From contig VXAU01000691.1 in NCBI GenBank assembly GCA_013399695.1, positions 1,022,992 to 1,086,991 of the forward strand: a DNA stretch of 64,000 nt. The letters run 5' to 3'. Both the position numbers and the translations under genes were made by a program. The stretch is from Formicarius rufipectus (lineage: Eukaryota > Chordata > Aves > Passeriformes > Formicariidae). A model generated the notes under the pieces. It saw only the letters and a list, made by a program, of their open reading frames with translations, had not been told where the DNA came from and searched no databases. How positions within the stretch are numbered: the stretch's first letter is position 1; every line of letters begins with the position of its first letter. This document shows, one piece after another, positions 26,046-38,262 of the stretch.

Positions 26046-27891
26046 CTGGGAAAAGGAAGAGAGAAATTCTTACAAAGTTACAGAATGTGGTGTCCTTACA
26101 GTGACACAACACGAGTGCCAGTCCTATGGCAAACCACCTGAACTGCCTGAAAACCCAATTAATCAAGTGGTATTTGGCCTAATCCTTTCTAAGAGTGTAT
26201 AAAATTTCTTGCAGAACTTTTTACTTGAAAATATTACTTAAACAATGAGGAAAGAATCTTAGCACCAGATCAGGTTGAATGAAGAAATAAGCACAGAAAT
26301 CCCTATTTCCAGCATGATAGATATTCCTTTGCTCCTTAGGAAAACCTCTTCCTTTGATCCCTCTACTACATTGTCCGCAATTTTTTTTCTTCTGGTTTCC
26401 AAAATAAAAAAAAGCAGGCAAGAAAGTTCCAAGAACCATCTGCTGAGAACCAGATCTTTTTATACCTGTTGCTTAAAAGATGGGAAACCAAGAACGTTTG
26501 CCTTAATTCCCCCCCCTAAGTTTTGCACTGACAAAATTACGTAATGTTTGTTAACAACTACAAAAAGAATCTGGCTATTTTTAGTTGAGGAACTTGAGCT
26601 GGGAAGAAAAACATGATCTAGATGGAGTCTGGTGAACTTCAGCCAAGAATGGGTGGAAATCTGTCTAGTAAACTGTAGGAAGCTTCATATAATTTTAAAT
26701 TTGGTAATCTCTGGTCACATATAACCTAAGTACTCTGGAATACCAATACCTTTGAAGTCAGATAAAGACTTGTACTGCACAGAAGAAAATTTCAACACAG
26801 TTTCTGAATAACATTAAGAGTTTTAACAACCTCAATATAGATGGAAGTAGAATGGGAGGATACAGGTCCACACAGATATTTGAGTATCTAAACACAGACT
26901 TCAGTCAAGAACCTTGAGGAGAAAAACCATACTATTGAACTCCATGTACAGAATATTCTGATTTGCCCAATCCTTACATAATTCTGCCATTCAAGAATTT
27001 AGGATATTCTTGGACAGCATTCTTTAATGTAATTATTCACATAGTTCCATGTAAAATGATTTTTCCAGTTAATGGAATCTTGGCTCCTACAAGCTTAGCA
27101 TCTGTTTCAAATATACCTGTACTAACACATCTACATTCTTTTCATTGCACAGGTAAAAATGCAATTTTGTTTCCTGTCTTTTCTCATTTTCTTCTCCCTG
27201 TCATAGACTAGATTGATTTACTCCTGCAGATCAAGTTGCAGCAGTTGAAGAAATTACTGAAGCCAGTAATTGCCTTCACCCGTTAGTTACTGCCTTTCAG
27301 CAGTGCCATTTTCAGGGTAATTTAAACTAAAACATTTGATTTTGCAGTGAAGCAGATTAGGAACAATTAATATTGCTGTTCCATTTAAACACTGTGAAAT
27401 GCTTTTGATTGGGAGTAAGCACCAGATAAAGAACACTCCGACCAGATCCGCAAGGTGCATTTTTCCACGTCAGCACGACTTAACTGTAGCGCATCTTCTG
27501 CCTTTATGGTTGTACAAAAGGAGCAACCTGAAGTAAAAACCCAATGCTGCAAGTCCTCACTTCTGAAAAAAAGGCACTGCTCACCCAGTAATTCCATTAA
27601 CCTGGAGGAAGGAGGCTGCTGGCAGAGGTGAGAAGCGGGGGTGCAGTTTCCTGCAGCATTCCAGTAATTCACCCACATGTCTGCAGTGCATTGGGAATTC
27701 AGTGTGCACAAATCCAGGCCCCACCAGGCCTCCAGGAGGGAAGTCACAGGGCAGCACCAGCAGCCAGTTTATAAATCCATTATAATGTTAAACTCTGAAT
27801 ATGCAAATAAGGGAGTCATCAGCAGATGCTGATTAGCATCACTGGCAACGCTTCGGCAGCAGCGTGAGTTTAATGAAATAACTGGGTTGCT

Positions 27892-27988
27892 GTTGTACAA
27901 GTGTATTAGTTTGGTTGTTATGATGTTATTTATTAACTGATGTTGTACAAGTATATAGTTTGGCTATTATGATGTTATTTATGAACTG
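27892..27988. repeat. 50-bp unit tandem duplication
   Basis: Copies start at 27892 and 27942 with 'gttgtacaagt'. Both continue through 'agtttgg', 'tattatgatgttattta' or its variant, and 'gaact/taact', with scattered substitutions and a small indel. Confidence 0.85.
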
Positions 27989-28372
27989 TCTTAGGTTTCT
28001 TTAAATACATGTCCAGCAATTGTCACCCCACTGAACTAATGGCCCACGTACAGTCAACCTGCAGAGAGCTCTTATTTCAGGGAAGCACAACCCTGTGCCC
28101 ACTGTTATTAAAATAAATATATTTACAGTGTTTCCCAGGCAAAACAGAAAAATGTGTGGGTGACAAGGAAGGGTTGGTACTTAAATACTGCCCTGAAAAA
28201 CAAATTTCAGAATGGTTTCATGTTCTGTGCATACTCTAAAGAACTAATTTAGCACTTCTTCTCCATTAAAAGTGAAACTGAAAAAATAAAATAGGGGTAA
28301 AAACCCCTCCACATCCAGATTTTTGCAGAGTAATATTTTAAATTTACAGTTAATTTTCAAGGGGAGGAAATG

Positions 28373-28470
28373 AAAAAAAAAAAAAAAAAAAAAACAAAAA
28401 CAAAACAAAAAACCACAACCAAACAAACCACCACAAAACAAACCAAACAACCAAGCAAAAATAAACCCAA
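28373..28470. repeat. Poly-A run followed by an A/C-rich tract
   Basis: Opens with about 22 consecutive A, then AAAC, CCAAAC and CCACAA words. Confidence 0.9.
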
Positions 28471-31400
28471 CAATCCTAAATATAAACCAAATTCCAGTTC
28501 CTAGCCTAAATTCTTCTGGGACAATATTGATGTAAGTATTGCTTATAAGTTATAATAATATAAAAGTATTGTATAGCCAGATATATAAATCTTCCAAATA
28601 ATCTTATACTATAAAAACCATTTTGATTATTAGCAAGGCTATTATTATTAATACTACACTGCTCTTCTCTCCCTGGTTTTGAAGGAAGAGGGAATTTTAG
28701 CCACAGTCAGGATTTTGTGTTTTGTCTGCCAGATTTTACAAAGCAATATGAGGATGAAAGTCTAAAGAGTTCATCAAAAACTTTCCTGAATCAATTCTGA
28801 AAGTTGTGATGGCACCAGTAGATAATTTATATTAAAAATAGCTGATAAGGATTCCTATAACCCAGTTTTAACTGCAGTGGATTTTCCAGGGAGTATGAAA
28901 TAACAACAGCATGACTCAAAGAGTTTTGCCAGAAAAACTACAGAGTGGAACTTGGCATTACATTCCTAAGCACACATCCATTTACTTTTTTCTTCTAATT
29001 AAACAAAGTTTGAACCTCTCTATTAACATCATTTTTGTCCAAGTAAAGAAAATAGTTTAAACCACGAAAATTTCAGAATATCCCTCTTATAAACCATGTC
29101 AGACAAATGTTAACATGGCTTTTTGTAGTGTCTTTTACTGTCACAGATTTTCCTGAATGACTAAAAGGTATAGACATGTAAGCAGTGTTAGGATAGACAT
29201 ATACACATGTAGTGTCAGGATTTTTAACAGGAAAAAACAATCAGCAATGGCTTACAGTTCTTGAACTTCTGTAGAATACATTATTTTTTAATGGTCTTTA
29301 CCTATCATTCTAAACAATACTAGGAATAGTTGTTAACCTTTAAATTGTTCCAGAGCTATAGGCCTTTAAGAAGAAAAAGTAAAGCAACATGCCTTAAGTT
29401 TTCTGCTTAGAAATATATACTAGGATGTCTTGTGTCGTGGGGAAAGTGCTGTTCTTACAGAATCCTATTTATATAGTCCTATCTGTATGTTGCCTGTCAT
29501 TTGTGCCACAGCACTGACAGCAATACTATGGCAACAGCAAGGCAAAGGAAAAGAGCAGGAGGTACTTTCTGGCAGCCCAGCATCATCCTGAAAGACGGTC
29601 ATGAAATCAGAGTGTTTCAGACTGGGGTGAAGAGGACACAAAAAGGACAGAGGGCTAAATAGAGTAGTCCAACTTGAAGAAACCTTTCCTAAGTTCCAGC
29701 ACTTGCTCACACATTCAAGGTGGTAAATAAAAAAAAATAAAAAAATAAAAAAGACCACATCAATTAAGAACAAATAAAACTGATTAACAGAAGGTAACAT
29801 TAGGCTTGCCAAGCCACTTTCCCAGCTTTCAAAAGCATTCACTGATGGCTGTGCTGCAGACTTCCCAACCAGGAAGGCAAATGGCCCAGATGGACAAGAC
29901 AAAGGGTAGGAGAGGAAAGAAGAAACTTGCTCTCCTTCATCTGCCTGTCTGTGCCCTTAAATACACTTGGCTTTTTGCTCAATATACCAATTTTTAATGG
30001 TGTAATTTAAATATTACCACTGCTCATTACTGCCTTCATTTAGCAGCTGTCAAATCACACCTTGAAAAGTGGGGAGAACGTGAAAGCTGTAAGCACCTAA
30101 TGGAGCAGGATGTGAAGGTGGAATCTCAATGTGTTCCTTCCACACGAGGCTCCATCTGCTCCTGCCCGAGTCCTTTGGATTACTACAGTGCTATTCCTTC
30201 CTTAAGAGGATCACAGAAAAGTAGTAAATGGAGTAAAGAGTTCAGTGTCCAGTTCACATTAAGAAGTAACACTGTTTCTTGATACCCAGGCTCAGGTTTG
30301 ACTTAGAGTCAGCAATAATAATCCCTGGTAATAATTTGTAATTATTCTATCAAGTTTTTAAGTATCATATCTAATAAATTAGGAATATTACATTGAAGGC
30401 CACATCTACATCAATATCCAATTATTAAAATCATAGTAGAGAAATAGTTCTCAAAATATCACTCCCGTCCTTATCTTCCTATTCCTGAACCTATTTTAAT
30501 TACTTGGACAAATTTAATGAGGAGACCACACTTTTCCAGTATAATTTCCTTTTCATTTGCTGCTAATCCACCACAGGCTCCTTAAATAGGAGTGTTTAAA
30601 ACCCTGTATTAAAATGGTGTTTCTCAGAGCAAAAGACCCCCATGACACGGGTTCCATCTGTCAGTCAATGCCACGATTACAATGTTATTTCACCGAGGAG
30701 TGAGCTATTTGTACCTATGCCACTTCCCAAAGGCTCCCTCCAAAGTGCCCACTGACAACTAAGCACTTCCATGCACACGTTTGGAACTCTTGAGCCACAC
30801 TGGTGTGGATTGCCCCTTCATCCTGTAGACCTCAGCTGTGGGATTGTCAGCTAGGAACTTCCTGACACTGCAGGGTTTTGGTGTGTTTTAATTGTTGGGC
30901 TAGTGTTGCTTTGTTTGCCATGAGCCACCACCGTGGTTGGACACAGCGAGGTCTCCTTTGCCCACCAGACTTCACTCCAGGAACTGGCTGGTTTTCAGGG
31001 GGCTCGTTTTTGAAAAGGAAGAGACTCCCAGAGATTTCTCACTGATTTTGATCACAATAAGAAGTGCTACAAAACTGTTGCCTGGCAAGAATTCCCCTTA
31101 TTCTTTTAAGGCTGGGCATAAATGATAACAAACAAACTGAACTCATTTTCATGCTCTACACTGTTTCAAACATAAATTATTTCACAGCCATCAATATTTA
31201 TCCACAGGATCCACTCCCTACATAGGATATTTCATTATCATATTCAAAGAAAAAGACCTACCTCAAAGAGAAACAGACAATTTGTTATATTATCAAGGCT
31301 TTCAAATTCATTCCCTCATATGATTTTACTCTAAATCCACTAAGGGACTGATTTATTCTTTGATCTATATTTTATTAGCGTGATGGCACTGACATCAATG

Positions 31401-32280
31401 AGGTTTCTTTAATTTGAATTTTTTTTTTTTTTTTTGCAGGGATGAACAAAATGAAACTGGAAATTCTTATCACCGGGAGAAAACATCTCCCCACATCCAT
31501 TTAAGTCAACAAAAGAATGAAGAAAGCCTGAGCCACAACTTGCTTACTGTTGCATTCTTTCCTGATCCAGGGTCTTCCCTGCTTTAAAAATAGAGTATTT
31601 TAAGGATTTTTATTACTTTTCCATCACAGGGGGTAAGAAATGTTCTTCACTTGAGGAAATAACAAGTTAAGGACTAAAAGGGAGGTTCTTGCAGCCACAT
31701 GAAGAAGCTGCAACAGTGTGGAAAACAAGCAATTGATAATTTCTTACTGAAACAGAATTCTGTATTCCTGATATTAATCTGCAACTGGTAGGAAGAGTGT
31801 TTCTTAAAATTTACCTGAAGCTGCTGGAACCAGTGATCAGAACTAAAAATACACAACAGGCACTGAGCATGCTGAATGAACAAATTTAACTCAATCACAC
31901 AGAGATGGTTTAAAGAGCAATTTATATTAATTGTTGCAAATTAATCCCTTTAAAGCTAAAGTTTCTTTCTTTGCTAAAATAGTAAGTACAGTCCACCTTT
32001 GGGAAAAAACATCCAGGAGCCACTCAGCAAATATCTTAAAAATATCTTGTAACTTATTTCAGAGATCTGTGAGATATGCAATGTCAAAGTTATTTATATA
32101 CCACTGACAGTAGGAAATCATCCCGCTTTTAGCAGTGAAACATTTTTACACCAGAGCTGCATAAAAGCTAAAGGTTGAGGACAGAAATTTCGGGTGTGAG
32201 GGGGGGGAAGGTAAAGATCTCTCTAAGGATGGTCATTTTCATTTTCTTAGAAAGAAATACTGGGATACCTGAGTAGACAG

Positions 32281-32350
32281 AAAACAAAACAAAGGAGTAA
32301 ACCCCACCCCCCCTCCAAAACCAAACCAAATCAAACCAAACTCAATACTC
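32281..32350. repeat. A/C-rich tract
   Basis: AAAACAAAAC then CCCCACCCCCCC and CCAAACCAAA words, less regular than the other tracts. Confidence 0.75.
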
Positions 32351-35300
32351 AAGCCCCCTCTAAAACCGCAGACTCTTACAACTCCAAAGTTAACACAGCA
32401 TTGCTCTCCAAATTCAAATATATATTCACTCAAATTCAAAGGCTGAGTTTTTAAAACACCACAAAAATCAACTTATTCATGGTATGATTCATAACGTCAT
32501 TTTCTTTGCTTTCCAGTTTTGTGTTTGTATTACATGCATATATATTACAAATCAAGTGAAAATTGCTCTCATTTTGGTGCTTGAAAATCTGAAAATTAAA
32601 TCTCTGCTAAAACAAACTAAAGCAAAGTCACTCATGAACCACTAGCAGGAAACACAGTATCACAACAAGAAGCTCTGTGAAACCACATGTTTCATTGCTG
32701 GATACACTCCAAGATAAAACACATTTTTCTTTATTTAAAAATGGAACTAAATTTGATTTTAGTCCTTTGTGTCAAAGCCTTTGAGACGGCAATTGTCAAG
32801 ATCACCTGTTTCACACATTAGGCATTTGGCTTTAGTGTCTCACTGCCAGTTCATAACTTTCATTACTGACTAGTGAAAAAGCCCCATTTCCCAGTGCCTT
32901 TATTTATGAATCAGGCTAGGAATTCTGCACACAGCTGAGTGTTATACTCTCTGTTACCTGCTTTCAGTAGGCATGATTCTGCTTGGAATCCATGGATGCA
33001 CATTCCACATATTCCAGAGGAGCAGAAATCAGGTGCCTTTTCCATCCCCCCTGCAGCTCCAAACACAGAGAGGAGGTAACCAGAGCACCTCACACTTCTT
33101 CTTCAAAGATCCATTTGTGAGACCACTGTTCCCAAAACTCATGAAAAGTTTTATATGATATATATACTGCCAGTTTCTTTCTTTCTTAAAAAAAAAAAAA
33201 AGCCACAAGTTAAATGGAAAAAGAAAAATCTATATATATTTTTTCTGTAATTCTTGTTAAACTCAGGCTATCCAGAATTTTACACCAGTTCCATCTAGTT
33301 TCTGAAGGAAAAAGATATTTCTCCAGAGTGTCAGAATACATATATTAGTTGTTAAGAGATATCAAAACCTTAGTTTTCTCTAAATTTCTTTTTAAACTGC
33401 CTAAAGTTCTCTATTTTCATCAGTTTCTCCTTGTCTTAACAGGCCTAAAGAAACAATATGGTTTTCATCCAGTAGTAGCATAGTTACTCATCTTCATATG
33501 GGATTTTTTTGTTCTTCTTAAAGATAGCTTCCACGTAAATGAGATTCAAACTAGAAGGTACTAATCAGGTGCTTAAAATATCAAATACATCAGACAAGAT
33601 CATTTCTATACTCACCAATTTAGAGCCACACCACCACATCTGTCCAAAGTTCTTACATGCACCATATGGATACGTTACCTAAGGAGATGTCTTCAAAAAT
33701 CATAAATTCAACTCTGGACTCTCTAAGACTACCCTGAACTTGAGAACTAATTGCACATCTTGGAAGGAATTTTCTCATAATTTATGGATGGGCCCAGAGC
33801 AGGGAAGCAAATCAACACATTTTTGAGCCAACTGACCTTATACAAACACATCAGATGAATAAAACATGGCACTGTGCAACACAGCACTCCTAAGAGAAAG
33901 TGACTTGAGAGGAAAGCTTCACCAGAGGCACCACAGAACCCCTTGAAGATAAGTCATATCAGAAGACAAACCAAAATCATGTGATAAGCAAATGTTTTCT
34001 CCCACCAGCCCTGCCCTGAGCCCAGCCCACCTGAGGCGCTTCCGGTTCTCTGGGAAGTCTCTTGGAGGAAAACTTCTGGAGGTTTCTTGGAGGAAAGCCT
34101 TTGTTTTTTGTTGCCTGAACACAGAGACAAATTCAACATCTTCAGGCCTGGAGAGGACTTTATCCTTGCGACAGGAACTGCTCCCCATCAGGGGTAGCCC
34201 CTCAGCTGGCAGCCCGAGGCCACCCCACCCTGTCAGGTCAGATTAAAAACAGCTGTGCTCTTGAAGCCTGTCCTGGTAAAGATGCTGCTTAACTGAAACT
34301 CAGAACACCTGATTTTTATAGTTTTGCCTAGATCCATAAAGTCTGGGATATTTGGGATATTATTTCCCATCTCTTCATTCTGACATCGAGCTACAGGATG
34401 AGCAGCTTCACCTGTATATCAGAGACCTGCAGGGCATCGTGTTCATGGAAAAGGTTTAAAAAGTCACACTGAAGCACATTTTCCCACACAATATCATGTA
34501 TTTTATCATTACTTGTACAGAACTACACAGAACATTTCTTAAGAAAACCATATATTAGTTCTTGAAAGGCAGAATTTAAATGAGAAAAATCTTAAAGGAG
34601 TAGTGGGAACAATGATTAGATTGAAGTTTCAAAGAGATGTGTATTTTTCTTCCTCTCTTTTGTATAAAAGCCATGTCCTTACGCCACAAACCCAAGTGAA
34701 AAAACTAATTTTGCATATAAATTAAGTGACTTCACCACTGGATAACAGCTTATTATTTAGATGTAAGGAAGTCAGAGAAGGTTACAAAAAAATACCACAA
34801 AACACATATCTTACTCTCAGCTGAAATAATTACAACTTAGAAAACCTCTGAATAACATGGGATTGCATTAAATGCTGTATCATTTGTAAGTCTTATCATG
34901 TTCCACCTTTTGGTTACTTTGCCTGCTTCAGTCAACTAAAGATGACCCAAGACATTCTGGGCACTTCTGGAAATTAGACATTTATATTAGGGTTGTAATA
35001 GAAATGTCATGCAAACACATCAGAGAGACTGTTCTTTACATCAGTTAATTATGGCTCCAAATGTAAGACCCGCCAAGAAAATGGATGTTTTTCCTACTAT
35101 GCAGAGGTTGCTTTTAACGTCTTAAGCAAGATCAACACAAGTGGCACGAGGACATAATTGTATGTTGTTTCACAAGGTGGAAAAACAACAGTGATAAGAT
35201 GAACTGCTCCATCAATTACTGGTATAGGAAGTAGAAATACTGATTTGTGACTAAATTACGAGAAAATAATAACACTTCAAATCTGTAGCATTTGATAATG

Positions 35301-36139
35301 TAACTGTTGGTCAGAACTAATGATTTACAGTAAAATAGATGCTCATAACTTAAAAAAATATTCAAATCCTGGTTAGTAAAGAAAATTTGGACTTGCTACC
35401 AAAATCTATCAGAATTCCAGATATATTGTATGAAATATGTATTCAGAGGATTTCCCTACAACAAGGTTCTATTCTGGTATGGAAACTGGAAGTATCAAAG
35501 TGTAGCCACAATTCCTGTTGCAACATAATGATTAGGAACAAAATCAGTATAACAGGATTATAGAATTCTTCTCTGGGATTTGATGATGGTTGTCCCATGT
35601 ATACTGTAAAGTATTATATGATATTTTGCTTTTTTCCCCCAAACAAACCATATAAAAGCAGTGTCTTGAGTCTGCAGGTCTCCTTGCCTAATAAAATTCC
35701 CCTGTATTTCACAAGATGCAGTTTGTTACATCTATTTTCTGTTAGCCAGACATGATGAATTCCTAGAGGAGTTTGTCTCACAGTGATGTTTCCCTGTGCA
35801 TCAGGAATTTCCTCACTGCTTCTGCCACAAGCATTAGTGACAGGATATTTTGGGCAGGAGTGTGTGCCACGCAGCACAGATTTTCTTTCTTTCTTTGGCA
35901 GAGTTTGAGGAGGCACATTATTCCTCAGTGCACAGTGTGGATGGAGCTGCACTGTTTTAAATGGAGAATCATTCCCTGTAACCTGAGGGGTACTGCCAGC
36001 TCTGGTTTCCTCAAAATCAATTCGAGAGATTCATGCTCAGACTTGGCTGGAGGATGGAGGAAAACATTTTTTGATCAAATCACAAAGCCACGAGTCCTTA
36101 TACTTCCTTTTCTATTGGGATGCAATGTTTTCTTGGAGG

Positions 36140-36334
36140 AAAAAAAAAACAAACCAACCAACAAACAAACAAACAAAAAAAAGAAAACAACAAACCAAAC
36201 CAACCAAAGAAACAAAAAATACAAAACAAACAAAACAAAACAAAAAACCCAAACAAAACAAACAAAAACAAACAAAAACAAAAACAAAAAACAACCAACC
36301 AACCAACCAAATTCCAAACAAACAACAAATAAAT
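36140..36334. repeat. Longest A/C-rich (AAAC/AACC) tract
   Basis: About 195 bp almost free of G and T, alternating AAAC, AACC and AAAAC words. It gives long spurious Lys/Asn/Thr/Gln-rich frames on the plus strand and Phe/Leu/Val/Cys-rich frames on the minus strand, none of which is a gene. Confidence 0.95.
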
Positions 36335-38054
36335 AGATGTTTTCATTATATGCACTATACTCTGCCATATGTTTGCTGATGTGTTCTACTCTCACCCATA
36401 TTAAAGCACACAAATATCAGGTTGAAATATCTTTCCTGTCCTCAAAAAATATGATCAGTGATCTCAATGCATTGTTTAAATTCACATGATTTCAGGAGAA
36501 AACAAGTAATTACATGAGTCACACAATGCCCTTTCCTGTACAATTAGAAATCGGTGCAATGGGGCTTTCCCTTGTTTGCTCATTTATTTGGTTTGCAACA
36601 GAGACATTAGGGGAATTCACTTGAAAAATACCTGCAAGACAAATTTCCAGGCTGATGATGAAATAATGCTGCCTGGAATGCAGATGATGTTCCATCCCTT
36701 GCTTCAGCTACCTATTTCTCTGCAGAACAGGAAAAGACCTGCACTCTTCTTGACCACTACTATTTCAGAACTCTCTCAGTGGTAGATAAAATAATCACTG
36801 CAATCTCAGCCATCTCATTAGTCTTGCATTTGACTAGAAATAAAGAAGGTCAATAATCATGTTGAAAAAATTCCACGGTTGATTATTTTAGCCATTCCGT
36901 TCAACAGCAAAACTATTTCAATGAAGGCTTGTTACTGAAGATACCATTTCATTCTATTTTAAACACATAAAATTGCCACTATTTTTAAATTCAATGTCCA
37001 AGAGCTCAAACTGAGTACAACCTCAAATCCTCACACATCTCCTTCTACTGACACTAACAAGAGTCAAAAACCAACAAATGAAAACATCAAAACTGCAGAA
37101 AACCTCAGTTTAACGTGGGTGTTGTACTGGCCCAGGTCGCAACACTTCAAGACCACAGGGCATGTCTACCCGTCAGTCACTGAAAACCAAAGCAGCACCA
37201 CCAAAAAGGCCAGCAAGGTGTTGCTGTGCCCACTGTTCCTGGGCATTGTTCTCTGCAGATCACACCGAGGGCATGTGCACAACTCCTGCAACAGCAGCTG
37301 CAATGTTTGCTCCTCAGGAACTATCAATAACACTGACCCTTTTCATGTTTCTGAGCACAATACACGAAACCATTCAGGCACTAAAACAAATGCTCCCGCC
37401 TGTATTGTACTTGCCAGTTCTTACCTTCCCTCAAGAGAACTAAAAGCTTATGATTTCCAGAATATACAGGTTATCTCATCTTTGAGTGGGAAACTTTGAT
37501 CTCTTATCTAAATACTGTCTGCAAGACGAGCAGAAGAAGTGTGTGCTCAGTTGGGTTTAGGAGGTTGCACTACCTGCAGATTTCCATCTGTTTGCCACTT
37601 TGCATGGGATACTTTAAATGCAGCATCATCCTCTATTAGAAATTAGAGATGCATTTTTATTTACTTATTTTTCCCTCAGTGCTTTTGCAAATTGTCAATG
37701 TAAGCCCTTCATTACGATGTTTTAGCAAGCAGGCCACCTAGTGCCTAACAATAACAAGTACTCTGGAATGACCTGAAGTGTTCAGCAAGAAGGAGAAGCA
37801 CTCAGGCAGCTGCATATCAAACCCATGTTGCCACACTGCTAAAAATATTCTAGAAGTCCCCCCTTGTCCCTGAGCAGAACTGTGACAATTTTCTGTAACA
37901 ATTTTAAATGTGGAAGAGATAGAGACCTTTGCCTTGCGAAGAAAATTAAAATTCTTTTCTTCAAAAATTCATTTTGTAGGTCTTCCAGCTACTTATAAGA
38001 CTTCAGTTGTTTCAGTCTCTTGCTCAAAAAATAAATTCAGGTCTTTTTCTATGA

Positions 38055-38262
38055 AAAGGTTCTTCCTCCAAAGGGTGGTGGGCACTGAGCAGGCTCTCCA
38101 GGGCAGTGGGCACAGTCTCAAGCCTCAGAGAGCTCAAGGAGCATTTGGCCAATGCTCTCAAGCCCATGGTGGGATGGTTGGGATGGTCCTGGGCAGGACC
38201 AGTTGGACTGGATGATCCTTGGAGGTCCCTTCCAACTCAGGATATTCTATAGTTCTATGATT
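38055..38262 (+). mobile_element. CR1 LINE 3'-end fragment, plus orientation
   Basis: Reads forward as a CR1 end: 'ggttcttcctccaaaggg', 'gagcaggctctccagggc', 'ttggactggatgatccttg', 'gaggtcccttccaactcag', and a terminal 'attctatagttctatga' that matches the octamer-type 3' end of CR1 (ATTCTATG-like repeats). 5'-truncated. Confidence 0.9.

Larger units (their letters stand above)
26046..38049. other. Non-coding DNA upstream of the PCDH11X start codon
   Basis: AT-rich sequence in which I see no gene. Open frames up to 145 codons occur but have low-complexity or arbitrary composition and no recognised domain. Named contents are a 50-bp tandem duplication (27892-27988) and A/C-rich tracts near 28.4, 32.3 and 36.2 kb. 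It is probably a 5' UTR intron or the intergenic flank of PCDH11X. No CpG-rich promoter-like interval is apparent by eye. Confidence 0.7.

Noticed and set aside
26002..26166. N-terminal extension of the PCDH11X frame to an upstream ATG
   Set aside because: The extra 55 residues do not resemble any protocadherin, would displace the signal peptide, and cross a strong splice acceptor.
29465..29902. 145-codon minus-strand frame
   Set aside because: Includes a Phe/Leu/Ile stretch translated from an A-rich run, and no recognisable domain; judged chance.
31418..31440. Poly-T followed by GCAG resembling a plus-strand splice acceptor
   Set aside because: No coding potential follows, and T runs of this kind are common in the window.
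33919..34246. Moderately GC-rich stretch with open frames on both strands
   Set aside because: I considered a 5' UTR exon or processed pseudogene, but found no recognisable protein and no convincing exon boundaries.
35614..35952. 112-codon minus-strand frame with mixed composition
   Set aside because: It looks protein-like at first glance, but no domain or family could be recognised and there are no supporting splice or regulatory signals.
36075..36413. Overlapping open frames rich in Phe/Val/Cys or Lys/Asn/Thr
   Set aside because: They are translations of the A/C-rich low-complexity tract.
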